Part shown: positions 1-5,609 of the stretch, piece after piece
How the letters are laid out: each line of letters begins with the position of its first letter
How positions within the stretch are numbered: position 1 is the stretch's first letter
Source: Aromatoleum sp.
Lineage (GTDB): Bacteria > Pseudomonadota > Gammaproteobacteria > Burkholderiales > Casimicrobiaceae
Assembly: GCA_010365205.1 (NCBI GenBank)
Contig: JAAFGU010000174.1
Span: 1-5,658, forward strand
DNA: 5,658 nt
Direction of reading: 5' to 3'
The notes under the pieces: model-generated
What the model was told of the DNA's origin: nothing
Database searches by the model: none
The model's input: only the letters and a program-made list of their open reading frames with translations
Made by a program: the position numbers and the translations under genes

Positions 1-238
1 ACTCGAGTGGCTGCTCGGATGGACGGGTGATCTCGCCCGCGTCGCTGCTGGCGGCGCGCCGCGACAGAACCCCGACTTCGCCGACGCGCTGAGCTCGCTC
101 GCCAACGCGGTGGCGCCGTTCCCGCTCTTTCGCTATCATCGGTCCCTGTTGCGCCAACGTGCGCTGCTTGCGCATCCGCTGCAGCCGCGACTCGTCGCCG
201 AGGCGCTGTTGATCGAATATCGGGATCTGTTCAGGTAA
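1..238 (+). CDS. holB: DNA polymerase III delta' subunit, C-terminal end (partial)
   Basis: Only the last 78 codons are present, read from position 2 to the TAA at 236-238. The delta' subunit is part of the clamp-loader complex that places the beta sliding clamp on DNA during replication. What remains is the C-terminal helical domain; the N-terminal AAA+-like part lies upstream of the window. Support comes from the leucine/arginine-rich ending, with an RYHRSLLRQ segment followed by LLAHPLQPRLVAEALLIEY and a terminal RDLFR. This matches the usual delta' ending, where a conserved 'HPLNPRL..E.LLL.Y' helix closes the protein. The pilZ gene following 24 bp later is the usual order in betaproteobacteria and supports the assignment. 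The call is made from family resemblance of a short fragment, so a search with the full gene would settle it. Confidence 0.82.
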   Translation, partial: LEWLLGWTGDLARVAAGGAPRQNPDFADALSSLANAVAPFPLFRYHRSLLRQRALLAHPLQPRLVAEALLIEYRDLFR

Positions 239-262
239 AGCTCAGGTAACTTCAGGAAACGG

Positions 263-658
263 ATGGCGGAGAACAAACCCAGCGGCGCGGTCGCGAGCGG
301 GGCCATGGCGGCCAATGCGGCGCGGCCGGGAGTCCTTTCGCTCAATATTCGCGAGCGGCCGGCGCTTTACGCGGCGTTCATGCCGTTCCTGCGCGGCGGC
401 GGCATCTTCATTCCGACAGCGCGCCAGTATCAGCTGGGCGAGGAAGTGTTCATGCTGCTTTCGCTGATGGACGATCCGAACCGCATCGCGGTTCAGGGCA
501 AGGTGGTCTGGGTCACCCCCGAGGGGGTGCAGGGCAATCGCACGCAGGGCATCGGCGTTCAGTTCACGCAGGACGATACCGGCGCCGCCGCGCGCGCGGC
601 GATCGAGAAGATTCTCGGCGAGAAGCTCGCGTCGGTGCATCCCACGCATACGATGTGA
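263..658 (+). CDS. pilZ: Type IV pilus PilZ-domain protein
   Basis: A 131-residue single-domain PilZ protein. In the Pseudomonas and Xanthomonas type IV pilus systems this small cytoplasmic protein is needed for pilus assembly and works with the assembly ATPase PilB and the FimX regulator. The PilZ beta-barrel begins near residue 24 (VLSLNIRE) and continues through YAAFMPFLRGGGIFIP (37-51), LGEEVFMLLSLMDDP (58-72), GKVVWVTPEG (79-88) and GIGVQF (96-101), ending in the typical PTHTM. The canonical c-di-GMP motifs (RxxxR and D/NxSxxG) are absent, as in Pseudomonas PilZ, so direct c-di-GMP binding is not expected. The ATG at 263 is preceded by AGGA at 254-257 with 5-nt spacing. An in-frame ATG at 305 would remove a poorly conserved 14-residue leader but has no clear ribosome site. 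It is probably co-transcribed with holB. Confidence 0.92.
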   Translation: MAENKPSGAVASGAMAANAARPGVLSLNIRERPALYAAFMPFLRGGGIFIPTARQYQLGEEVFMLLSLMDDPNRIAVQGKVVWVTPEGVQGNRTQGIGVQFTQDDTGAAARAAIEKILGEKLASVHPTHTM

Positions 659-680
659 CGCGGCGTCATCGTCCGCCGCG
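656..680 (+). other. GC-rich hairpin after the pilZ stop
   Basis: Arms CGCGGCG (659-665) and CGCCGCG (674-680) are a perfect 7-bp inverted repeat around an 8-nt loop, beginning directly after the pilZ TGA. A smaller alternative hairpin, TGACG (656-660) with CGTCA (664-668), uses the same bases and includes the stop codon. No T-run follows, so it does not look like a standard intrinsic terminator. It could stabilise or separate the pilZ and tatD parts of the transcript, or it may be chance in GC-rich DNA. Confidence 0.3.
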
Positions 681-748
681 ACGCGGGCGATTCGTTCGGC
701 CGTCGCTACGGCTGGCAGGCCCGGTTCCACGTCCTGGTGCCGAACCCG

Positions 749-1534
749 ATGTTCGTTGATTCGCACTGTCATCTCGATTTTCCGGAACTTGCCGCCGAAT
801 TGCCGGCGCTGCTCGACGCGATGGCCGCGGCGCGGGTCACGCACGCGCTCTGCATCTCGGTCAACCTCCCCGATTGGCCCGCCGTGCATGCGCTGGCGAT
901 GGCGCATCCGAATCTGTACGCGACCGTCGGCGTACATCCCGATTATGAGGAGACGCCCGAGCCGACGGTGGACGATCTGGTCGCGCTTGCTGCTCGGCCG
1001 AAGATCGTCGCCATCGGCGAGACGGGGCTCGACTATTACCGGCTCTCGGGGGACCTCGAGTGGCAGCGCAGGCGCTTCCGCGTGCACATCCGCGCAGCGC
1101 GGAAGGCCGCGAAACCGCTCGTCATCCATACGCGCAGTGCGGCCGAGGACACGCTGGCGATCATGCGCGAGGAAACCGCGGGCGAACCGGGCGGGGTCAT
1201 GCACTGCTTCACGGAGACCTGGAACGTGGCGCGCGCCGCGCTGGATCTGGGGTTTCACATCTCGTTTTCGGGCATTGTCACCTTCAAGAACGCGCTCGCC
1301 TTGAAGGACGTGGCGCAGCGGGTCCCGCTCGACCGTATGCTGATCGAGACCGATTCGCCGTATCTCGCGCCGGTCCCCTACCGCGGCAAGCGCAACCAGC
1401 CGGCTTTCGTGCCGCACGTGGCGGTGGAGATCGCCAGGCTGCGCGGCGTGCCGGTCGACACCATCGCGCGCGCCACAACCGACAATTTTTTCCGCCTCTT
1501 TCGAATCGATACTGATGCCCGCGATCCGCGTTGA
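749..1534 (+). CDS. TatD-family metal-dependent hydrolase (YcfH type)
   Basis: A 261-residue TIM-barrel hydrolase of the TatD family. Members are divalent-metal enzymes, and several act as 3'-5' DNA exonucleases or deoxyribonucleases; this subgroup resembles E. coli YcfH, whose physiological substrate is not firmly known. All expected metal ligands are visible: H6 and H8 in DSHCHLD, E91 in GETGLDYY, H127 in IHTRSA, H152 in MHCFTE, and D202 in ETDSPYLAP. The closing TTDNFFRLF is also typical, and the length is normal. I chose ATG 749 because family members begin 'MFVDSHCH'. A GTG at 737 would add four residues (VPNP, with Met as initiator) and cannot be excluded, since neither start has a strong Shine-Dalgarno. 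The gene shares its strand with holB and pilZ, and its last 20 bp overlap the ankyrin gene. Despite the family name it has no role in Tat protein export. Confidence 0.95.
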   Translation: MFVDSHCHLDFPELAAELPALLDAMAAARVTHALCISVNLPDWPAVHALAMAHPNLYATVGVHPDYEETPEPTVDDLVALAARPKIVAIGETGLDYYRLSGDLEWQRRRFRVHIRAARKAAKPLVIHTRSAAEDTLAIMREETAGEPGGVMHCFTETWNVARAALDLGFHISFSGIVTFKNALALKDVAQRVPLDRMLIETDSPYLAPVPYRGKRNQPAFVPHVAVEIARLRGVPVDTIARATTDNFFRLFRIDTDARDPR

Positions 1535-2183
1535 TCGGACGCTGCGTTTCCTTGGCCAGGTCGTGCTGTGCGCGGCTCTCGCGCTCGCCGCGCTGCCGGT
1601 CATGGCGCAGCAGATTTACGAGGACTTCGTCATCGCCGTGGCCAACGACCGCGCTGCCGAGGTTCGCGGGCTGCTCCGGCGGGGCATCGACCCCAACACC
1701 GTCGACCCGAACGGCGACCCGGTCCTGCTGCTGGCGGCGCGCGCCGGCAACGCGGCGACCGTTGACGTCCTGCTCGCGAGCCGGGCCGGTGTCAACGTCC
1801 GCAACAAGTACGGCGACTCGCCGCTAATGGTCGCGGCGCTGAACGGCCACCTCGAAATCGTGCAAAGGCTGCGGGCGCGCGGCGCCGAGGTGAACGGTTC
1901 GGGCTGGACCGCGCTGATCTTCGCCGCGACCGGGGGTCACGACGACATTGTTCGCTATCTGCTCGCCGAGGGCGCGGACATCAATGCCGCGTCCCCCAAC
2001 GGCACGACCGCGCTCATGATGGCCGCGCGCGAGGGCCGCGACTCGACCGTCGAATTGCTGCTTTCGCGCGGCGCGAGCGCCGTAGCGCGCAATCAGGGTG
2101 GGATGGGAGCGCTGGACTTCGCGAAGCGCAACAACGACGATCCGATGGCGGAACGCTTGCGCCGCGCGGGCGCGCGCAATTGA
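1515..2183 (+). CDS. Exported ankyrin-repeat protein
   Basis: A 222-residue protein with a Sec signal peptide followed by ankyrin repeats. A basic N-terminus (R5, R8, R11), a hydrophobic stretch (about 12-29) and a signal peptidase I site VMA|QQ after residue 31 predict export to the periplasm. Repeats can be placed at about 38-67, 68-99, 100-129, 131-163 and 164-196, with a partial one at 197-220. The fourth (WTALIFAATGGHDDIVRYLL, then AEGADINA) is the clearest. Ankyrin repeats are protein-binding scaffolds, and no catalytic domain is present, so the partner is unknown. The ATG lies inside the end of the TatD gene, overlapping it by 20 bp, with no obvious ribosome site, which suggests translational coupling. 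A small ankyrin protein in this place is familiar from Burkholderiales, so it is probably a conserved accessory gene rather than a host-directed effector. Confidence 0.9.
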   Translation: MPAIRVDRTLRFLGQVVLCAALALAALPVMAQQIYEDFVIAVANDRAAEVRGLLRRGIDPNTVDPNGDPVLLLAARAGNAATVDVLLASRAGVNVRNKYGDSPLMVAALNGHLEIVQRLRARGAEVNGSGWTALIFAATGGHDDIVRYLLAEGADINAASPNGTTALMMAAREGRDSTVELLLSRGASAVARNQGGMGALDFAKRNNDDPMAERLRRAGARN

Positions 2184-2208
2184 AAACGCAAGCGTCCGGC
2201 CGTCGCGT

Positions 2209-2829
2209 TCAGGGACGCGGAGCGGCGGAAGAGGGCGCTTCGAGGGGCGCCGCGGCGGCTTCGCTGACTAGCGCCGGCATCATTTCCGGCAGCACGCCGA
2301 CGAGTCGGCGCGCGCCGTTGAAGTGCTTCTGCCAGTAGCTGTTGTCGATCGTGGCGACTTCGACTTCGCGTCCTCGGCGCGGCGCATGGATGAATCGGTT
2401 GTCGCCGAGGTAGATGCCGACGTGAGAATAGGCGAAGCGGCGCGTGTTGAAAAACACCAGGTCGCCCGGCATCAGGTCGCCGAGCGCGATCTGCTCGCCG
2501 ACCCGGCTCATTTCCTTCGCCGATCGCGGCAGCGTGACCCCGGTTACCTGCTGGAAGACGTATTGGACAAGTCCGCTGCAGTCGAGCCCGGTCCGTGGAG
2601 CGCTGCCCCCCCACTTGTAACGGACGCCCAGCAGTTCCAGCGCCGATGACGTGAGGTCCCGGGCGGTAGCCCATGCTGACGTCGCCGCATCCGTAACGCT
2701 CGCCGACGCCATTTGCGCCAGCGAGCGCTCTCCGCCGTCCTCGGCGTTGGCCAGCGGAGCAACGGCGGTCAGCGTGGCGCAGCAGAAGGCGGCGGCCAGC
2801 CGTTTAAGGCGGGGCGGGGCGGCGAGCAT
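2209..2829 (-). CDS. Secreted NlpC/P60 (C40) peptidoglycan peptidase
   Basis: A 206-residue cysteine peptidase that should cleave stem peptides of peptidoglycan in the periplasm. A signal peptide covers about residues 1-29, with a cleavage site ANA|ED; no lipobox is seen, so it is not a lipoprotein. After a linker rich in Ala and Ser (30-60) comes the NlpC/P60 domain at about 61-175. It contains LLGVRYKWGG (66-75), DCSG with nucleophile C84, the PRSA motif (101-104), GDLVFF (122-127), SHVGIY with H136, and FIHAP with H148, completing the Cys-His-His triad. A low-complexity Ala/Pro tail ends the protein. It is encoded 48 bp downstream of rnfH on the same strand and may be read from the ratA promoter. 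It converges on the ankyrin gene with only 25 bp between the stops. The ATG at 2829 lacks a strong Shine-Dalgarno, but it gives a complete signal peptide. Confidence 0.93.
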   Translation of the reverse strand: MLAAPPRLKRLAAAFCCATLTAVAPLANAEDGGERSLAQMASASVTDAATSAWATARDLTSSALELLGVRYKWGGSAPRTGLDCSGLVQYVFQQVTGVTLPRSAKEMSRVGEQIALGDLMPGDLVFFNTRRFAYSHVGIYLGDNRFIHAPRRGREVEVATIDNSYWQKHFNGARRLVGVLPEMMPALVSEAAAAPLEAPSSAAPRP

Positions 2830-2877
2830 CGGGCATTGTCCGCGATTCGGCCATTTCGGGCAAACGGGTCCCCGGCC

Positions 2878-3204
2878 TCACGTTTTCTCTGCGCGCTTGT
2901 TCCGCTGTCTCGGACGCGGGAGGGGGCGGTCGATCGCGCGCCGTCGGCGCGCCTCCTTCGGGTCGACGACCAGCGGCCGGCAAAGCTCGACACGGTCACC
3001 GTCGGCAAGGACCGTAGACGGCGCCGCGCGCCGGCCGGCGATGCCGAGGGCCATGGGCGCAGCGTCGAAATCATAGGCGCGTGCGAGTCCTGATCCGGAA
3101 ACGGCGTCGGCCGCCGTGGCGCCCGCCGGCAGTTCGACCGTGACGATGTCCTGAACGTCGGCCGTGGCCCAGACGACGGACACGCGGATCCGTGGCGGTT
3201 TCAT
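2878..3204 (-). CDS. rnfH: RnfH-family protein (ubiquitin-like fold)
   Basis: A 108-residue small protein of the RnfH/YfjF family (UPF0125), which has a beta-grasp, ubiquitin-like fold. Its biochemical function is unsettled; the name comes from linkage to nitrogen-fixation electron-transport genes in Rhodobacter. Family features are the N-terminal strand IRVSVVWA (6-13), VELPAGATAADAV (23-35), MALGIAGR (51-58) and the signature DGDRVELCRPLVVDPKEARRRRA (68-90). The C-terminus continues as a strongly basic, Arg/Pro-rich tail. The reading frame is open well upstream, but ATG 3204 is chosen because the homologous sequence begins there. It also forms an ATGA overlap with the ratA stop, meaning translational coupling. 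The ratA-rnfH pair next to smpB is a conserved proteobacterial arrangement. Confidence 0.9.
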   Translation of the reverse strand: MKPPRIRVSVVWATADVQDIVTVELPAGATAADAVSGSGLARAYDFDAAPMALGIAGRRAAPSTVLADGDRVELCRPLVVDPKEARRRRAIDRPLPRPRQRNKRAEKT

Positions 3205-3641
3205 GCGCGCGTGCCGTAACGCCTTTCGGCACGCCGGACGAACGCGTCGATGAACGTGTTGGCGACGTGGCTGAACACAGGCCCGACGACCCGTTCCAGC
3301 AGGTGCGTCGAGAATTCGTAGGCGAGTTCGAACTCGACCTTGCCGGCATCCGGGGCCAGCGCGTGGAAGCGCCATTCTCCGTGCAGATGACGGAATGGCC
3401 CGTCGTTCAGCGTGACGATGATCGATTCGCCGGCCCGGCTCGCGTTGTCCGTCGTGAAGTGCGCACTGACACCGTGATAGTCGATGTCGATCCGGACGGT
3501 CTTGCCGGTCGACCGTTCTTCGAGGACATGCACGCCGCCGCACCACGGCAGGAACTCCGGGTAGAGCTCGACCTGGTCGACCAGCTCGAACATTTCGAGG
3601 GCACTGTACGGCACGAGCACCGATTTTTTCACGCGCTGCAT
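3201..3641 (-). CDS. ratA: RatA / COQ10-like START-domain protein
   Basis: A 146-residue SRPBCC (START-like) protein. In E. coli the homologue was reported as a toxin (RatA) that blocks association of ribosomal subunits. The fold is that of COQ10, which binds ubiquinone in respiratory membranes, and many regard this as the likelier general role. The sequence shows the family pattern throughout: VKKSVLVPYSALEMFELV (4-21), YPEFLPWCGG (27-36), IDIDYHGV (51-58), NDGPFRHLHGEWRF (79-92), VEFELAYEF (102-110), and the C-terminal helix GPVFSHVANTFIDAFVRRAERRYG (120-143). Length is typical. ATG 3641 is chosen because homologues start a few residues before the first strand. A longer open frame reaching 3776 would run through the intergenic region into the smpB start. 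The last bases overlap rnfH, and the gene is divergent from smpB. Confidence 0.92.
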   Translation of the reverse strand: MQRVKKSVLVPYSALEMFELVDQVELYPEFLPWCGGVHVLEERSTGKTVRIDIDYHGVSAHFTTDNASRAGESIIVTLNDGPFRHLHGEWRFHALAPDAGKVEFELAYEFSTHLLERVVGPVFSHVANTFIDAFVRRAERRYGTRA

Positions 3642-3774
3642 GACCGGGCTGCTAGACTTTCGGTGTCGAAGGCTGACCGCCTGCCGAGCCGTTGGAGCGA
3701 ACGCCGCTCGACTCCCCTGCGGGCCGTCAATGCGGCGTCGCGCCACGAGCCGCGCATTCTTCTCGCATTGATCC
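3642..3774. promoter_or_regulatory. Divergent ratA/smpB intergenic region
   Basis: These 133 bp separate two divergently transcribed start codons, so promoters for both genes should lie here or just inside the ratA start. The best + strand candidate is a TAGACT -10-like box at 3653-3658, with TTCACG at 3628-3633 as a possible -35. The 19-bp spacer is long and each box matches the consensus at four of six positions. I see no convincing promoter for ratA, and neither gene has a strong Shine-Dalgarno. The role follows from gene orientation; the exact elements are uncertain. Confidence 0.45.
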
Positions 3775-4248
3775 ATGAGTATCGTCGAAAACCGGAAAGC
3801 GTTTCACGACTATTTTATCGAGGAGCGCTTCGAGGCCGGACTCGCGCTCGAGGGCTGGGAGGTGAAGGCGATCCGCGCCGGCCGAGCCCAGATCAAGGAA
3901 GCGTATGTCGTCGTGAAAAACGGCGAGATCCTGCTGATCGGCGCGCATATTACCCCGCTGACGACGGCTTCCACGCACATTCACCCGGATCCGACCCGCA
4001 GCCGCAAGGTGCTGCTGCACCGGGCGGAGATCAACCGGTTGGTCGGCCAGGTCGAGCGCGCCGGCTATACCCTGACGCCGCTCAACCTTCATTACAGCAA
4101 GGGACGGGTGAAGCTCGAGATCGGTCTCGCCAAGGGCAAGAAGCAGTTCGACAAGCGCGCGACGATCAAGGAGCGGGAATGGAACCGCGAGCAGCAGCGG
4201 CTGTTGCGCAATCGGACCGGCGTCACGCGCGTCGTGCGCGGCGCGTGA
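3775..4248 (+). CDS. smpB: SsrA (tmRNA)-binding protein SmpB
   Basis: A 157-residue SmpB, the protein partner of tmRNA in trans-translation. It binds the tRNA-like domain of tmRNA, enters stalled ribosomes, and allows tagging of the unfinished peptide and release of the ribosome. Signature segments are NRKAFHDYFIEERFEAGLAL (6-25), GWEVKAIRAG (27-36), ITPLTTASTHIHPDPTRSRKVLLH (59-82), LEIGLAKGKKQFDKR (114-128) and IKEREW (131-136). The basic C-terminal helix reaches into the decoding centre and mRNA channel. The conserved DKR is D126-K127-R128. The residue before it is Phe (codon 4147-4149), where E. coli has His136. Length is close to the 160 residues of E. coli. No tmRNA gene is visible in this window. 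The ATG at 3775 lacks a clear Shine-Dalgarno but begins at the usual point. Confidence 0.97.
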   Translation: MSIVENRKAFHDYFIEERFEAGLALEGWEVKAIRAGRAQIKEAYVVVKNGEILLIGAHITPLTTASTHIHPDPTRSRKVLLHRAEINRLVGQVERAGYTLTPLNLHYSKGRVKLEIGLAKGKKQFDKRATIKEREWNREQQRLLRNRTGVTRVVRGA

Positions 4249-4272
4249 ACGGGCGCGCCGCGATCCCTGACA

Positions 4273-4305
4273 CCGCGCGGGCAGCACGGTGAGCGTCGCC
4301 CGCGG
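4273..4305 (+). other. Imperfect hairpin between smpB and the acyl-CoA dehydrogenase gene
   Basis: CCGC (4273-4276) and GGGC (4279-4282), separated by a 2-nt bulge, pair with GCCC (4298-4301) and GCGG (4302-4305), making an 8-bp GC stem around a 15-nt loop. It lies 25 bp after the smpB stop. No T-run follows, so it could be a weak or Rho-assisted end for smpB transcripts or simply GC-rich chance pairing. Confidence 0.28.
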
Positions 4306-4330
4306 CAGTTCCGCCAGCTGGCTCTGATTT

Positions 4331-4335
4331 GAGGA
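4331..4335 (+). promoter_or_regulatory. Ribosome binding site deciding the acyl-CoA dehydrogenase start
   Basis: GAGGA at 4331-4335 lies 8 nt before ATG 4344. It is the clearest Shine-Dalgarno in the right half of the window. It overlaps the alternative in-frame TTG at 4329-4331, which makes that TTG an unlikely start. Confidence 0.75.
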
Positions 4336-4343
4336 CCGACACC

Positions 4344-5543
4344 ATGGACTTCCGGCTAGCCCCTGAACACGAGACCTACCGCGCGCGGATCGAGGCCTTT
4401 GTCGGCGAGCGCTTGATCCCGCTCGAGGCCTATCCGGCAAACTACGACGATCACGAGAATATCGCCCCCGCCTTGCTCGAAACGTTGCGCGCCGAGGCGA
4501 AGCGCGCGGGTCTGTGGGCTTTGCAGGTCCCGGTCGCCTGGGGCGGGCAGGGGCTGCCGGTGGTCGCGATGGCCGCGTGCTACGAAGCGATGAACGCGTC
4601 GATCTTCGGACCGGTGGTGTTCAACAGCGCGGCTCCGGACGACGGCAACATGATGGTGCTGGCCCAGGTCGGCAGCGACGTGCAGAAGGAGCGCTGGCTC
4701 AAGCCGATCGTCGAAGGCCGCGTGCGCTCGGCCTTCGCAATGACGGAGCCGCATCCGGGCAGCGGTTCCGATCCCGCGATGACGCTGACCACTGCCGAAA
4801 AGCGGGGTGATCGCTGGGTCGTCCACGGCCGCAAGTGGTTCATTACCGGCGCCGGAGTGGCGCAGCATTTCATCCTCGTCGCCAAGACGTCCAACGATTC
4901 GCGCAAGGGGCTCACCGCGTTTCTGTTCGATCGCGACCAGCCCGGGTGGCGAATCGTGCGGCGAATTCCGATTATGGGTCCCGAAGAGCACGGCGGGCAC
5001 TGCGAACTGGAATTCGACGGCCTGGCGATCCCCGATGAAAACCGGCTGCTGAACGTGGGGGACGGGCTCAAGGTGACGCAGATCCGGCTCGGCACCGCGC
5101 GGTTGACCCACTGCATGCGTTGGCTCGGGCTTGCCAAGCGTGCGCTCGGAATCGCGCTCGACTACGTGGAGACGCGGCAGAGCCATGGCCGCGCGCTTGC
5201 GGAGCGCGAAAGTGTGCAGACAATGCTGGGCGACGCGGCGATGCGGATCGAGATTGGCCGCCTGCTGACCATGCGCGCCGCGTGGAAGCTCGATCGCGGC
5301 GAATTCGCGAGGAAGGAGATCTCGATGGCGAAGGTCGTCGTCGCCGGCGTGCTGCACCAGGCGGCGGACACCGCAATCCAGCTTAACGGCGCGCGCGGAT
5401 ATTCGAAGGACACCGTGCTCGAATGGATCTATCGCTACGCCCGGCAGGCGCGCCTGGTCGACGGCGCGTCGGAGGTCCACCAGCAGGTCCTCGCGCGCTT
5501 TCTGCGCGAGGAGCGCGAAAAGTTCTGGCGCTGGGACGTCTGA
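4344..5543 (+). CDS. Acyl-CoA dehydrogenase (ACAD10/11-like)
   Basis: A 399-residue FAD-dependent acyl-CoA dehydrogenase, expected to introduce a trans-2,3 double bond into an acyl-CoA and pass electrons to electron-transfer flavoprotein. The N-terminal helical domain is about 1-125. The beta domain holds FAMTEPHPGSGSD (131-143) and the flavin-contacting KWFITGA (164-170). The C-terminal helical domain contains GTARLTHCMRWLGLAKRAL (250-268), QLNGARGYSKD (346-356) and LVDGASEVHQ (371-380). The classical catalytic Glu (YEGT in medium-chain enzymes) aligns with D373, and no Glu is seen at the alternative position used by isovaleryl- and long-chain enzymes. The DGxxEVH pattern is that of the ACAD10/ACAD11-like group, so Asp is probably the base. 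The substrate chain length cannot be told. It begins 95 bp after smpB and has its own good ribosome site, so it may be a separate unit. Confidence 0.93.
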   Translation: MDFRLAPEHETYRARIEAFVGERLIPLEAYPANYDDHENIAPALLETLRAEAKRAGLWALQVPVAWGGQGLPVVAMAACYEAMNASIFGPVVFNSAAPDDGNMMVLAQVGSDVQKERWLKPIVEGRVRSAFAMTEPHPGSGSDPAMTLTTAEKRGDRWVVHGRKWFITGAGVAQHFILVAKTSNDSRKGLTAFLFDRDQPGWRIVRRIPIMGPEEHGGHCELEFDGLAIPDENRLLNVGDGLKVTQIRLGTARLTHCMRWLGLAKRALGIALDYVETRQSHGRALAERESVQTMLGDAAMRIEIGRLLTMRAAWKLDRGEFARKEISMAKVVVAGVLHQAADTAIQLNGARGYSKDTVLEWIYRYARQARLVDGASEVHQQVLARFLREEREKFWRWDV

Positions 5544-5560
5544 ACCCGGCCACGGCTGGC

Positions 5561-5589
5561 CCGAAGGCGCGCCCGCGGGCTGCGTTCGG
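5561..5589 (+). other. Imperfect hairpin downstream of the acyl-CoA dehydrogenase gene
   Basis: CCGAA (5561-5565) and TTCGG (5585-5589) form outer arms. Inside lies the perfect palindrome GCCCGCGGGC (5571-5580), with a few mismatches between. It starts 18 bp after the stop codon. There is no T-run after it, so intrinsic termination is not assured. Confidence 0.3.
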
Positions 5590-5609
5590 TTGCGCTGCGC
5601 CTGAGCGAC

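Noticed and set aside
242..1603. Long open frame of 453 codons on the minus strand
   Set aside because: It lies antisense to pilZ and tatD, both certain genes, is dominated by Arg/Ala/His/Asp-rich sequence with no domain, and is explained by GC-rich codon usage of the true strand.
2181..2211. Bidirectional terminator between the convergent ankyrin and NlpC/P60 genes
   Set aside because: Only weak pairing (AACGC 2185-2189 with GCGTT 2205-2209, and ACGC/GCGT within 2186-2195) and no T-run on either strand; the stops are just 25 bp apart.
2651..3093. Plus-strand open frames opposite the NlpC/P60 gene and rnfH
   Set aside because: Low-complexity Arg/Ala/Ser products, antisense to two recognised genes, no ribosome site.
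3201..3776. Longer ratA start at 3776
   Set aside because: The extra 45 residues have no family counterpart and would take the gene through the divergent promoter region into the smpB start codon.
3192..4292. Open frame of 366 codons on the plus strand
   Set aside because: Runs antisense to ratA and then out of frame through smpB; both of those genes are well supported and the translated product looks like no family.
3642..4343. tmRNA (ssrA) gene near smpB
   Set aside because: The non-coding spaces on either side of smpB (133 and 95 bp) are too short for a tmRNA and no tRNA-like end is seen.
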